Below, piece after piece: positions 31,636-39,026 of a stretch of 58,196 nt of DNA (positions within the stretch are counted from its first letter, which is position 1; each line of letters opens with the position of its first letter). The stretch spans positions 1 to 58,196 of the forward strand of contig JAADHO010000279.1 of the NCBI GenBank assembly GCA_013151775.1. The letters run 5' to 3'. The translations under genes and the position numbers were made by a program. The notes beneath the pieces were generated by a model. The model made no database searches. It had not been told where the DNA came from and saw nothing but the letters and a program-made list of their open reading frames with translations. The stretch is from Deltaproteobacteria bacterium (GTDB lineage: Bacteria; Myxococcota_A; Polyangia; Polyangiales; Houyiibacteriaceae).

Positions 31636-32764
31636 CGAGCTCTCGCTGCTGCCCCTCTCCTTGGCGGACGTGCAGGACAGGATCGAGCTCGAGCTCTCGG
31701 AGGCCTACGCCTCCTTGGCGGGCTGGCAGCGCGCGAAGCAGGACTACGGCACGCCGCTGATGGAGCAGTCGATGCTGTTGCTCGAGAGGCGCGCGGGTGA
31801 GCGTATTCTGCGAACGCTGGAGCTGCGCTACGCCCGGGCGCCATTGCATCTCGTGCGCCGCGCGCTCAATCGACCGAGCCGACGAGCCAACGCCATGGAG
31901 CTGCTCGATGGCATGATGGAGCCCTCGCTGCGCGCCCTCGTGCTGCCCTTCTTCGACGACCGCTCGCTCGAGGAGCTTCTCGAGAGCGCCCAAGTGGACG
32001 TGGCGCCGGCGCCCGAGCCCGTCGACTTCATGCTCGCCCAGTGTCGGCATCCGAAGCCTTTCTTGGTCGCCTCGGCGCTCGACGCGTTGTCGCATACGCC
32101 AAGCCCCAAGGTCTTCGCGGCGGCCTTCGCGCGTTGGGATCATCCGTCGCGTCTGGTGCGCGAGACGGCTCTGGTGGTCGCCGTGAAGGTCGATCCAGAG
32201 CGCACGCGCGAACGTCTCGCCGATCGAGCGCTGGACGTGGACGAGATCGTCGCGGGGCGGGTCACGGCCATCCTCGAAGGCAGGGAGAATGACATGCTGA
32301 CTACGTTGGAGAAGGTGCTCTTGCTCAAGAGCGCTCACATCTTCGGGCGTGTGGACGCCGAGGATCTCGCCCCCATGGCGCGGGTCGCGGCGGAGAAGCA
32401 CTTCGACAAACGCGAGGTGGTCTTCCGAGAGGGGGAGTTCGGTGACATGCTCTACGTCGTGGTTCGCGGTCACGTGGTGGTCGAGAAGGGTGGACACGTC
32501 CTCGCGGAGCTAGGCCGTGGAGAGTCCTTCGGCGAGATGGCGGTGCTCGACGAGGAGCCGCGCAACGCCACGGTGACGGCGACGGAAGCCACCGACGTGC
32601 TCGCCGTGGGCAGCGAGGCGCTCTACGAGATCCTGCAGGAGCGGGTCGAGATCGCCGAAGGCATCATCCGCGTGTTGAGTCAACGCCTGCGCATCTCGGA
32701 CGCGGCGCGGCGCACCGAGCCACCGCCGAGTGAGCAGGAGCTCGAGGAGCGTGAGGAGGATTGA
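31487..32764 (+). CDS. HEAT-repeat/cyclic-nucleotide-binding domain (C-terminal part of the frameshifted gene)
   Basis: This frame overlaps the previous one by 149 nt and carries on its HEAT-like helices (VRLRVLGTLARVRDEL and others). It ends in a cyclic-nucleotide-binding domain at about residues 285-400, with FDKREVVFREGEFGDMLYVV and GESFGEMAVLDEEPRNATV, including the phosphate-binding cassette. No start with a ribosome binding site is evident near 31487. It is best read as the second half of the gene at 29527, unless the sequence is correct and the two halves are made separately. Ligand type (cAMP, c-di-GMP or none) cannot be told. Confidence 0.8.
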   Translation: MSRHVRLEVPRILRRIDPAPEIFEALLPHVKIDDPQVRLRVLGTLARVRDELSLLPLSLADVQDRIELELSEAYASLAGWQRAKQDYGTPLMEQSMLLLERRAGERILRTLELRYARAPLHLVRRALNRPSRRANAMELLDGMMEPSLRALVLPFFDDRSLEELLESAQVDVAPAPEPVDFMLAQCRHPKPFLVASALDALSHTPSPKVFAAAFARWDHPSRLVRETALVVAVKVDPERTRERLADRALDVDEIVAGRVTAILEGRENDMLTTLEKVLLLKSAHIFGRVDAEDLAPMARVAAEKHFDKREVVFREGEFGDMLYVVVRGHVVVEKGGHVLAELGRGESFGEMAVLDEEPRNATVTATEATDVLAVGSEALYEILQERVEIAEGIIRVLSQRLRISDAARRTEPPPSEQELEEREED

Positions 32765-32810
32765 GCCGGCCATTCGCGCCCCGTCGCCGTCTGGACTAAG
32801 CTCGCGGGCC

Positions 32811-33092
32811 GTGACGGACGAGACCAAGCAGGCGGAGGCCAAGCAGGCGGAGACCGAGTCCGACGTCGAGCGCGTGCTGCCCGAGCTAGGCGACGCCCAG
32901 AGCGCCTTCGACGTGGGCGATTATCGCCGCGTGCGCGAGTTGACCGGACCTCTGCTGGGCGACTCGGACGCGGCCATTCGTCAGGCGGCCCAGGCCCTGC
33001 GGCGTCGCGTCAGTGTGGATCCCTTTCAGGTGGGCCTGCTGCTCGCCTGTGTCGCCTTCTTCATCTACATCACCTGGCATTATGTCTTCTGA
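32811..33092 (+). CDS. Small tail-anchored TPR-like protein
   Basis: From the GTG at 32811 this is 93 residues. It has a charged N-terminus (TDETKQAEAKQAETESD), one helix-turn-helix pair reminiscent of a single TPR (AQSAFDVGDYRRVREL) and a C-terminal membrane helix (VGLLLACVAFFIYITWHYVF) with the tail outside or very short. The frame is open further upstream to 32730, over the end of the cNMP gene, but that part is unlikely to be used. It overlaps the next lipoprotein gene by 11 nt. Function unknown. Confidence 0.6.
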   Translation: MTDETKQAEAKQAETESDVERVLPELGDAQSAFDVGDYRRVRELTGPLLGDSDAAIRQAAQALRRRVSVDPFQVGLLLACVAFFIYITWHYVF

Positions 33093-33687
33093 ACGGTCTT
33101 CCAAACTTGGCGGCGCGCTGATCCTCGGCTCCGTCATGATCCTCACGCTCGGCGGATGCGCGGAGCCGACGCATGTCGAGAGCGCCAACGACGTGGACCT
33201 GCTCGCGCCGACGACCCTCTATCCGCTCGCCGATGGCAACATCTGGACCTACGACATCGACACGGAGACGGGCCTGCCGAGCCTCGGCATCATGCGCGTC
33301 GTCTCGGGCGATGGTCGCAACTTCGTCGTGCAACAGGATGGCGCCAGCCGCGCGCTCCACTACGAAGTGCGCCCCGACGGAATCTTCCGCACGGACTTCG
33401 ACGTCTACCTGCTCAAAGCCCCCATCGCGGTCGGAGCCGAGTGGCCCGCGCCCTCCGGACGCACCGCGCGCGTGACCTCGGTAACCGAGCGCATCGACAC
33501 CCCCGAGGGCACCCTCGAGGGTTGCGTACGCGTGGACGAAGAAGGTGGCGACGCCGACCGCTTCATCTCCACCACCTTCTGCCCCCGCATCGGCATCGCC
33601 CGCATGCAGTCCGGCCTGCGCGCCCGCCTCACCGGCATGACCGCCCGCGTCACCAGCGTCCTGCGCGCCCACGCCTTCCCCAACTAA
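33082..33687 (+). CDS. Lipoprotein of unknown function
   Basis: The ATG at 33082 gives 201 residues with signal MSSERSSKLGGALILGSVMILTLGGC; Cys26 is the lipidation site. The mature part is beta-rich: YPLADGNIWTYDI, VTSVTERIDTPEGTLEGCVRV and IGIARMQSGLRA. This arrangement is common in bacterial lipoproteins of unknown role with a WTY-type start. The start is nested in the end of the preceding small gene. Immediately after the stop lies a repeat (33691-33740). Confidence 0.7.
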   Translation: MSSERSSKLGGALILGSVMILTLGGCAEPTHVESANDVDLLAPTTLYPLADGNIWTYDIDTETGLPSLGIMRVVSGDGRNFVVQQDGASRALHYEVRPDGIFRTDFDVYLLKAPIAVGAEWPAPSGRTARVTSVTERIDTPEGTLEGCVRVDEEGGDADRFISTTFCPRIGIARMQSGLRARLTGMTARVTSVLRAHAFPN

Positions 33688-33690
33688 ACA

Positions 33691-33740
33691 TTTGGGGACG
33701 GTCCTAAGCAGTTCACTTGTTGGGCGGTCCTAAGTAGTTC
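33691..33740. repeat. Degenerate copy of a dispersed GGGGACGGTCCTAAG repeat
   Basis: TTTGGGGACGGTCCTAAG starts at 33691 and shares its core with the palindrome at 48357-48435. GGTCCTAAG-Y-AGTTC occurs twice, at 33700-33714 and 33726-33740, 26 bp apart, as direct repeats rather than as a hairpin. It lies just after a stop codon, the usual niche of REP-like elements. Confidence 0.7.
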
Positions 33741-33883
33741 GCTGACACTCGATCGGCACGACTGTGACGAAACATGTCGCAGGCATGACGCATATGTCGT
33801 GCATGGGCCTCGCATCTTCAGCTCGGACACGCCTCGGGAGCCCGGATCGGTGCTTGCATGAGAGTAAGTCCAGAGAAGGCAAG

Positions 33884-35335
33884 ATGACTCCCCGCGGCTC
33901 CAACTACATCCTCTTCAGCGACGTTCACCTCGGCGCGGACTTGGTGCAGCACGTGCGGCCCTGGACCATGGCGCGCCTGAAGCAGGTGGCGCGCATCGAC
34001 CGGGATCTGGCCGCCATGCTCGACCACTACCGCGAGCACGCCGATCCGGAGCGCCCGTGGACGCTGGTGATCGCCGGGGACTTGGTCGACTTCATCGGCA
34101 TCAGCATCGCGCCCGGAAGCGACGAGGCGCTCGAGACCACGCTGACCGACGAGGAGCTCGTTCACGGGCTCGGCTCCGCCTCGGACCACGCCGCCCAGAA
34201 GATGCGCGCCGTGGCGGCCAGGCACTCCATGGTCTTCGATCGCCTCGCGCGCTTCGTCGCGGCGGGTCACAGCTTGGTGCTGGTGCGCGGAAATCACGAC
34301 CTCGACTTCCACTGGGAGCCCGCGCGTCAGGCCTTCATCGAGGCGATCTGGGCCCGCTTTCTGGAGCGAGGAGGAGACGCGAGCCGGCGCGAAGCCTTCG
34401 AGTCACGGGTCGAGTTCTACCCCTGGTTCTACTACGTCGAAGGTCTGCTCTACGTCGAGCACGGCCATCAATTCGACGCCATGTGCAACTACGCGGACCT
34501 GCTCGCGCCGCTCTCGCCTGCGGATCCGCGTCGCCTCAGCTGGTCCTTCTCCGATTGGCTGCTGCGCATCGTCGCGCGACCGACGCCGGGCCTGACCGCC
34601 GAAGGCCACGACGGGAACGGCTTCAGCTTCTACCTGCGCATGGCGGCCTCGCTCGGCGTGATGGGCGCCCTGCGCTTGGGCTCGCGCTACCTTCAGGCCA
34701 TCGCCGCCGGAATCCGCGCCGGACGAGCGCGCCTCACGGACGCCGGCAAGCTGATCCGCGCCGAACACGAGCGCGGTGTGGCCGACCTGGCGCGTCGCAT
34801 GCGTCTCTCGCGAGAGAAGCTCGTCGCCCTCGCAGAGCTGTGGCCCACGCCCGTGACCCGCGGCGTGGTCTCCGTGCTCCGGAGCGTTTTCGCGGATCGC
34901 ATCGTCGTCTTCGCCCTCGCCCTGGTGCTCAGCGTGATCGCCCCCGCGGTGGGCGCGCCCTGGTGGCTCAGCGTCTCCCTCTCCGCTGCGCTCGTGCTGG
35001 GCGCCACGGGCTACAGCGTCGGCTCCGCGCCACACCGCGCCGCCGATGTCGATCCGAACTCGGCCATGCGCCGCGCGGCTCTGCGTATCAAGTCGCTCCT
35101 ACCCGCGCGCTTCGTCGTCATGGGGCACACCCACGAGCCGCTGCTCGAGCGCCTCGACGCCGAGTCCACCTACATCAACCTCGGTAACTGGTCTCTGGAC
35201 GAGATCGACGCGCCGGAGCAGGACGCGCCTCGCACACACTTGGTGCTCGAGCTGATCGACGGACAGACCCGCGCCGAGCTGCGCGCCTGGCGCAGCGGAG
35301 TCGGCCCCGTGCTCTTCGAGGCCGGCGCGGGCTGA
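33884..35335 (+). CDS. Membrane-associated metallophosphoesterase
   Basis: I start at the ATG at 33884, preceded by GAGAAGGC, giving 483 residues. Calcineurin-type motifs appear in order: FSDVHLG, GDLVDF, RGNHDLDFHW, EHGHQFD, and near the end VMGHTHEP. Two membrane helices (VFALALVLSVIAPAVGAPW and VSLSAALVLGATGYSVG) and a long helical insertion lie between the last two motifs, about residues 205-395, so the catalytic domain is interrupted by a membrane hairpin. This resembles UDP-diacylglucosamine hydrolase-like or phosphatase families only at the motif level. Substrate unknown. Confidence 0.8.
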   Translation: MTPRGSNYILFSDVHLGADLVQHVRPWTMARLKQVARIDRDLAAMLDHYREHADPERPWTLVIAGDLVDFIGISIAPGSDEALETTLTDEELVHGLGSASDHAAQKMRAVAARHSMVFDRLARFVAAGHSLVLVRGNHDLDFHWEPARQAFIEAIWARFLERGGDASRREAFESRVEFYPWFYYVEGLLYVEHGHQFDAMCNYADLLAPLSPADPRRLSWSFSDWLLRIVARPTPGLTAEGHDGNGFSFYLRMAASLGVMGALRLGSRYLQAIAAGIRAGRARLTDAGKLIRAEHERGVADLARRMRLSREKLVALAELWPTPVTRGVVSVLRSVFADRIVVFALALVLSVIAPAVGAPWWLSVSLSAALVLGATGYSVGSAPHRAADVDPNSAMRRAALRIKSLLPARFVVMGHTHEPLLERLDAESTYINLGNWSLDEIDAPEQDAPRTHLVLELIDGQTRAELRAWRSGVGPVLFEAGAG

Positions 35336-35376
35336 GTCCGCCGAGGACTTCGCGAGTCGGAGGCGCGAAGAGCGCC

Positions 35377-36177
35377 GTGATGTTACAAGGGCTGCCCCGC
35401 CATCCTTCGGAGTTCTCCTTGTTCGATATGTTCGACGCCTTCGCCGAGCCCGGCGCCTGGGTCGCTCTCCTGACGCTCACCGCGCTCGAGATCATCCTCG
35501 GGATCGACAACATCGTCTTCATCGCGATCCTCACGGGTCGTCTGCCCAAGGAACAGCAGCCCCTCGCCTATCGCCTCGGCCTCGGCGCCGCCATGCTCAG
35601 CCGGCTGCTCCTGCTCTCGGTCATCTCGTGGGTGATGGGCCTCGATCAAGAGCTGACGAACATCTACGGCCTGTCCCTCACGGGCCACAGCTTGGTGCTG
35701 CTCGGCGGTGGGCTCTTCTTGATCGGCAAGAGCGCCCACGAGGTCTACGAGAACGTCGAAGGAGATCCCGAAGAGCAGGTCTCGGGCTGGAGCAAGAACC
35801 TGATCGGCGTGGTCCTGCAGGTGATGGTGCTCGACGTCGTCTTCTCCCTCGACTCGGTCGTCACCGCCGTGGGCATGGCCGATCATCTGATCGTGATGAT
35901 GGCCGCCGTGATCATCGCCGTGGGCGTGATGATGCTCTTCGCCAAGCGCATCGGCGACTTCGTCAACGAGCACCCCGCCATGAAGATCCTGGCCTTGGCT
36001 TTCCTGCTCCTGATCGGCGTCCTGCTGATCGCCGAGGGCCTCGGGCAGCACGTCAGCAAGGCGACCATCTACTTCGCCATGACCTTCGCGTTGCTGATCG
36101 AGTTCGTGAACATGCGCCGTCAGACCAACCTCGAGCGTCACGCCAAAAAGCGCGCGCCGGTCCCCAAGGACGACTGA
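35377..36177 (+). CDS. TerC family integral membrane protein
   Basis: The protein has up to 266 residues, with seven or eight membrane helices and the TerC signatures LTALEIILGIDNIVFIAIL and VVLQVMVLDVVFSLDSVVTAVG, whose acidic residues bind metal in family members. TerC-type (Alx, YceF-like) proteins are linked to manganese export and metalation of secreted proteins. The GTG at 35377 opens the frame; the ATG at 35428 (MFDAFAEPGAW) matches the family start better, so the real start is uncertain. mgtE follows 41 bp later, and both suggest divalent-cation handling. Confidence 0.9.
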   Translation: MMLQGLPRHPSEFSLFDMFDAFAEPGAWVALLTLTALEIILGIDNIVFIAILTGRLPKEQQPLAYRLGLGAAMLSRLLLLSVISWVMGLDQELTNIYGLSLTGHSLVLLGGGLFLIGKSAHEVYENVEGDPEEQVSGWSKNLIGVVLQVMVLDVVFSLDSVVTAVGMADHLIVMMAAVIIAVGVMMLFAKRIGDFVNEHPAMKILALAFLLLIGVLLIAEGLGQHVSKATIYFAMTFALLIEFVNMRRQTNLERHAKKRAPVPKDD

Positions 36178-36218
36178 AACTCGCCGCCTCGGCGCCTCTG
36201 GGTCACAATGGGGCCGCC

Positions 36219-37595
36219 ATGCAGCTCGCGAACCTGATCGGCCCGGATCTCAGGGCGGCCCTCGAAGACGACCCCGAGGGTCTGCGCGAGGCTCTGGAGG
36301 ATATGCATCCCGAGGATCTGGCGGAGATCGTCGAGGATCTCGCCGATCTGGAGTCTGTCGCCCTGATCCGCCTGATGGGCCCCGACCTGGCCGCGGAGGT
36401 GCTCGAGCGGCTCCCGGCGGACCGTCAGGTCGACGTGATGGAGTCCCTCGAGGCCGACGAGGCGGCGGGCCTGCTGAGCGAGATGGATCCCGACGACCGC
36501 GTCGATGTGGTGCAGGAGCTCGACGACGACCACGCGGAGATCATCCTCGCAGCGCTTCAGAAGTCCGAGCCCGAGGCGGCCGAGGAGGTCCGCGAGCTAG
36601 TCCACTATCCGCCCGAGACCGCCGGCGGCTTGATGACGCCGGACGTGATCTCCCTGCCTCCCGAGACCAAGGTCTGGCAGGCCATCGACCGGGTACGCGA
36701 GATCGCCCACGCGGAGGACGCGGAGACCGTCTACTACATCTACGTCTGCGCGTATGGGGAGAAGCTGATGGGCGTCGTCTCCCTGCGCGAGATGATCCTC
36801 GGTGAGTCGTCCCAGACCCTCGCGGAGCTGATGAACTCCAAGGTCGTGCGGGTCGAGGCCACGGACGATCAGGAGGTCGTGGCGGATGTGATCGCGCGCT
36901 ACGACCTCACGGCGGTGCCTGTGGTCGATGATCACGAGCGCCTGCTCGGCCTGGTCACGGTCGATGACGTGGTCGACGTTGTGATCGAGGAGGCCACCGA
37001 GGACGCCCAGAAGATGGGCGGCGTCGTTCCCCTCGAAGACTCGTACTTCGCCACCAGCTTCCTCGAGTTCGTCTGGAAGCGCGGCGCCGTGCTCGTGGTG
37101 CTCTTCTTGGGTCAGTTGCTGACGGCCACGGTGATGGAGGCCAACGAGAATCTGCTGCACCAGACCTTGAGCTTGGTGATCTTCGTGCCTCTGATCCTCT
37201 CGAGTGGCGGCAACACGGGCTCCCAATCTGCGGCGCTGGTGATTCGCGCCATGGCCGTGGGCGAGATCGAAGTGGGCGAGTGGTCGAAGGTGCTGATCCA
37301 CGAGGTGGCCATGGGGCTCTGCCTCGGCTTGATCCTCGGCTTGATGGGCTTCGCGCGCGGCTATCTGGTTGGCGGAGACGTGGAGGCGCTGCATATGGGC
37401 GTCGCCGTGGGCGCGTCCACCCTATGTGTCGTCGCCCTCGGGGCCACCATCGGATCCGTCCTGCCCTTGCTCACGCGCCGCGTCGGGCTCGACCCCGCGG
37501 TCTCCAGCAACCCCTTGATCGCCTCCCTCAGCGACGTGCTCGGCTTGACCATCTACTTCGCGGTCGCCGGCTTCGTGCTCGAGGCCGTGTTCTGA
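36219..37595 (+). CDS. mgtE: Magnesium transporter MgtE
   Basis: MgtE (458 residues) is a gated magnesium channel. The acidic N domain (about 1-130; LPADRQVDVMESLEADEAAG) and a CBS pair (about 135-255; AGGLMTPDVISLP, YDLTAVPVVDDHERLLGLVTVDDVVDVV) sense magnesium. Five membrane helices make the pore, with SSGGNTGSQSAALVIRAMA as the signature. The ATG at 36219 gives the normal N-terminus. The last 174 nt are antisense to the frame of the HAMP protein gene on the other strand. Confidence 0.94.
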   Translation: MQLANLIGPDLRAALEDDPEGLREALEDMHPEDLAEIVEDLADLESVALIRLMGPDLAAEVLERLPADRQVDVMESLEADEAAGLLSEMDPDDRVDVVQELDDDHAEIILAALQKSEPEAAEEVRELVHYPPETAGGLMTPDVISLPPETKVWQAIDRVREIAHAEDAETVYYIYVCAYGEKLMGVVSLREMILGESSQTLAELMNSKVVRVEATDDQEVVADVIARYDLTAVPVVDDHERLLGLVTVDDVVDVVIEEATEDAQKMGGVVPLEDSYFATSFLEFVWKRGAVLVVLFLGQLLTATVMEANENLLHQTLSLVIFVPLILSSGGNTGSQSAALVIRAMAVGEIEVGEWSKVLIHEVAMGLCLGLILGLMGFARGYLVGGDVEALHMGVAVGASTLCVVALGATIGSVLPLLTRRVGLDPAVSSNPLIASLSDVLGLTIYFAVAGFVLEAVF

Positions 37596-38333
37596 CTCGA
37601 GCGGTCGCAGCCACAGCAGGCTGCCTCGTCCCGACCCCAAGGCCAACCGGCGCGCTACCCACGAGGCGTCCTCGCCTCGGAGCGCGCGCCTCGAGTCCGC
37701 CGCGAACTCTCCTTTGGAGTCGTGATCCAAGCGCGCCATGGCGCGCTGGCTCATGGCGATGATCGCGCCGTCGTCGTCCACCACAACGACCGCCTCCGCT
37801 TCGGCGTCCAGCAGAGCGAGCAGCGCGGCCCGGTCGATGCGGGCGATGCGCGTGGCCTCGGCGTGGGTCGTGTCCTCGTCTCCGCGATCCATCAGCCGAT
37901 TGATCGAGTCGGCGACGCGGCTCACCTCTAGGGGTGCGTCCTCGATGTGACAACGACGGAAGCGTTCGCCTCGGGCGGCCGCGCGCGTAGCACGGTCGAG
38001 CTCCGAGAGCGGCGCGATCAGGCGCCTGTCGATGCGCCGCGAGACGAAGAAAGCGAGCAGCAGCGAGAGGCCTCCGAGCAGCGCCATGGCCCAGGCGCCG
38101 GCCTCGGCCTCGATCAGCAGACGGTGGAGCTCGACGCGGCGCTCGCCGATGCCACCTTCGGGCCTCGCGGCGATATCGCTCGTCGCGCTCACGCCATCTG
38201 GGACCTCCTCCGTGAGCACCTGCGCGATGGCGGGATCCATGCGCTCGAAGAGCCCGATGGCGCCGAAGGTGGTGGCGAGCTGCAGCAGGACCAGCCCGCC
38301 GATCGCGAGCCACAGCTCCGTGCGCGCGCGCAT
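37422..38333 (-). CDS. HAMP/PAS-like membrane protein in the trk operon
   Basis: Up to 303 residues. A membrane helix (LWLAIGGLVLLQLATTFG) precedes a short periplasmic loop of about 50 residues, then a second helix (WAMALLGGLSLLLAFFVS). A HAMP linker (RRIDRRLIAPLSELDRATR) and a PAS-like segment with EAVVVVDDDGAIIAMS follow. There is no kinase, cyclase or methyl-accepting domain. The last 58 residues are encoded antisense to mgtE and read as low-complexity, so the native stop may be just before 37596, lost by mutation or sequence error. Its ATG overlaps the trkA stop (TGATG), so it is translated with trkA. It may sense turgor or an ion state for the Trk system; this is inference. Confidence 0.7.
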   Translation of the reverse strand: MRARTELWLAIGGLVLLQLATTFGAIGLFERMDPAIAQVLTEEVPDGVSATSDIAARPEGGIGERRVELHRLLIEAEAGAWAMALLGGLSLLLAFFVSRRIDRRLIAPLSELDRATRAAARGERFRRCHIEDAPLEVSRVADSINRLMDRGDEDTTHAEATRIARIDRAALLALLDAEAEAVVVVDDDGAIIAMSQRAMARLDHDSKGEFAADSRRALRGEDASWVARRLALGSGRGSLLWLRPLESEHGLEHEAGDREVDGQAEHVAEGGDQGVAGDRGVEPDAAREQGQDGSDGGPEGDDT

Positions 38334-38998
38334 CAGAGGCGCTCCATCATCTTGGCGACGTCCCCGGGGGGCGCGACCAGCACTAGGATGTCGTCCCCTC
38401 GGATGGGGTCATGCGGCGTGGGCATCACCACTTTGCCCTGCTCGTTTTCCATGCGCCGCACGGCGACCACCGTCACGCCGAAGCGCCGCGGCAGCTGAGC
38501 CTCCACCAAGCTGCGCCCGACCAACGCGCCCGGCGGGTGGATCTCCGTGATCACCAGATCCTTGCCCAGAGGCAGCTCGTCCACCACACCCGAGAAGGCC
38601 AAGCGTGTGGCGAGGCGCTCGCCGAAGGCGCGCTCCGGGTTCACCACCTCGTGCGCGCCGACCAGCCCTAGGATGCGCTCGAGCACCTCGTCCGTGGCTC
38701 GTGAGATCACCTTCTTCGCGCCGAGCTGGCGCAAGAGCGCGGTGCACACGATGGCCCCCTCGCGGCTCTCGTCGCCGATGGCGCAGATGGAGATGTCGCG
38801 TCGCTCGGGCGCCGTCTGTGCCAACGCGACCTCGTCGGTTGCGTCGAAGGCCACCGCCTCTGCGGCGAAGGCGCTCGCGGCCTGCACACGCGCTTGGCGC
38901 TTGTCCACCGCCATCACCTCGAAGCCACGATCCGTGAGCGCTCGCGCGAGCGACATGCCGAACTGACCGAGACCGATGACCAACGCTTGTTTAGGCAT
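38333..38998 (-). CDS. trkA: Potassium uptake regulatory protein TrkA/KtrA
   Basis: The 221-residue protein has one RCK unit. An NAD-binding Rossmann start (ALVIGLGQFGMSLARAL, GxGxxG) and acidic VMAVDKR follow the family. The C-terminal RCK_C (about 140-221) has DLVITEIHPPGALVGRSL and DDILVLVAPPGD. This single-unit length is that of KtrA rather than of enteric TrkA, which has two units. It would form a cytosolic ring that gates the TrkH-like channel encoded 28 bp upstream in the same operon. Confidence 0.93.
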   Translation of the reverse strand: MPKQALVIGLGQFGMSLARALTDRGFEVMAVDKRQARVQAASAFAAEAVAFDATDEVALAQTAPERRDISICAIGDESREGAIVCTALLRQLGAKKVISRATDEVLERILGLVGAHEVVNPERAFGERLATRLAFSGVVDELPLGKDLVITEIHPPGALVGRSLVEAQLPRRFGVTVVAVRRMENEQGKVVMPTPHDPIRGDDILVLVAPPGDVAKMMERL

Positions 38999-39026
38999 AG
39001 TTTTTCCTACGTGAGCCGCGGCGAGA

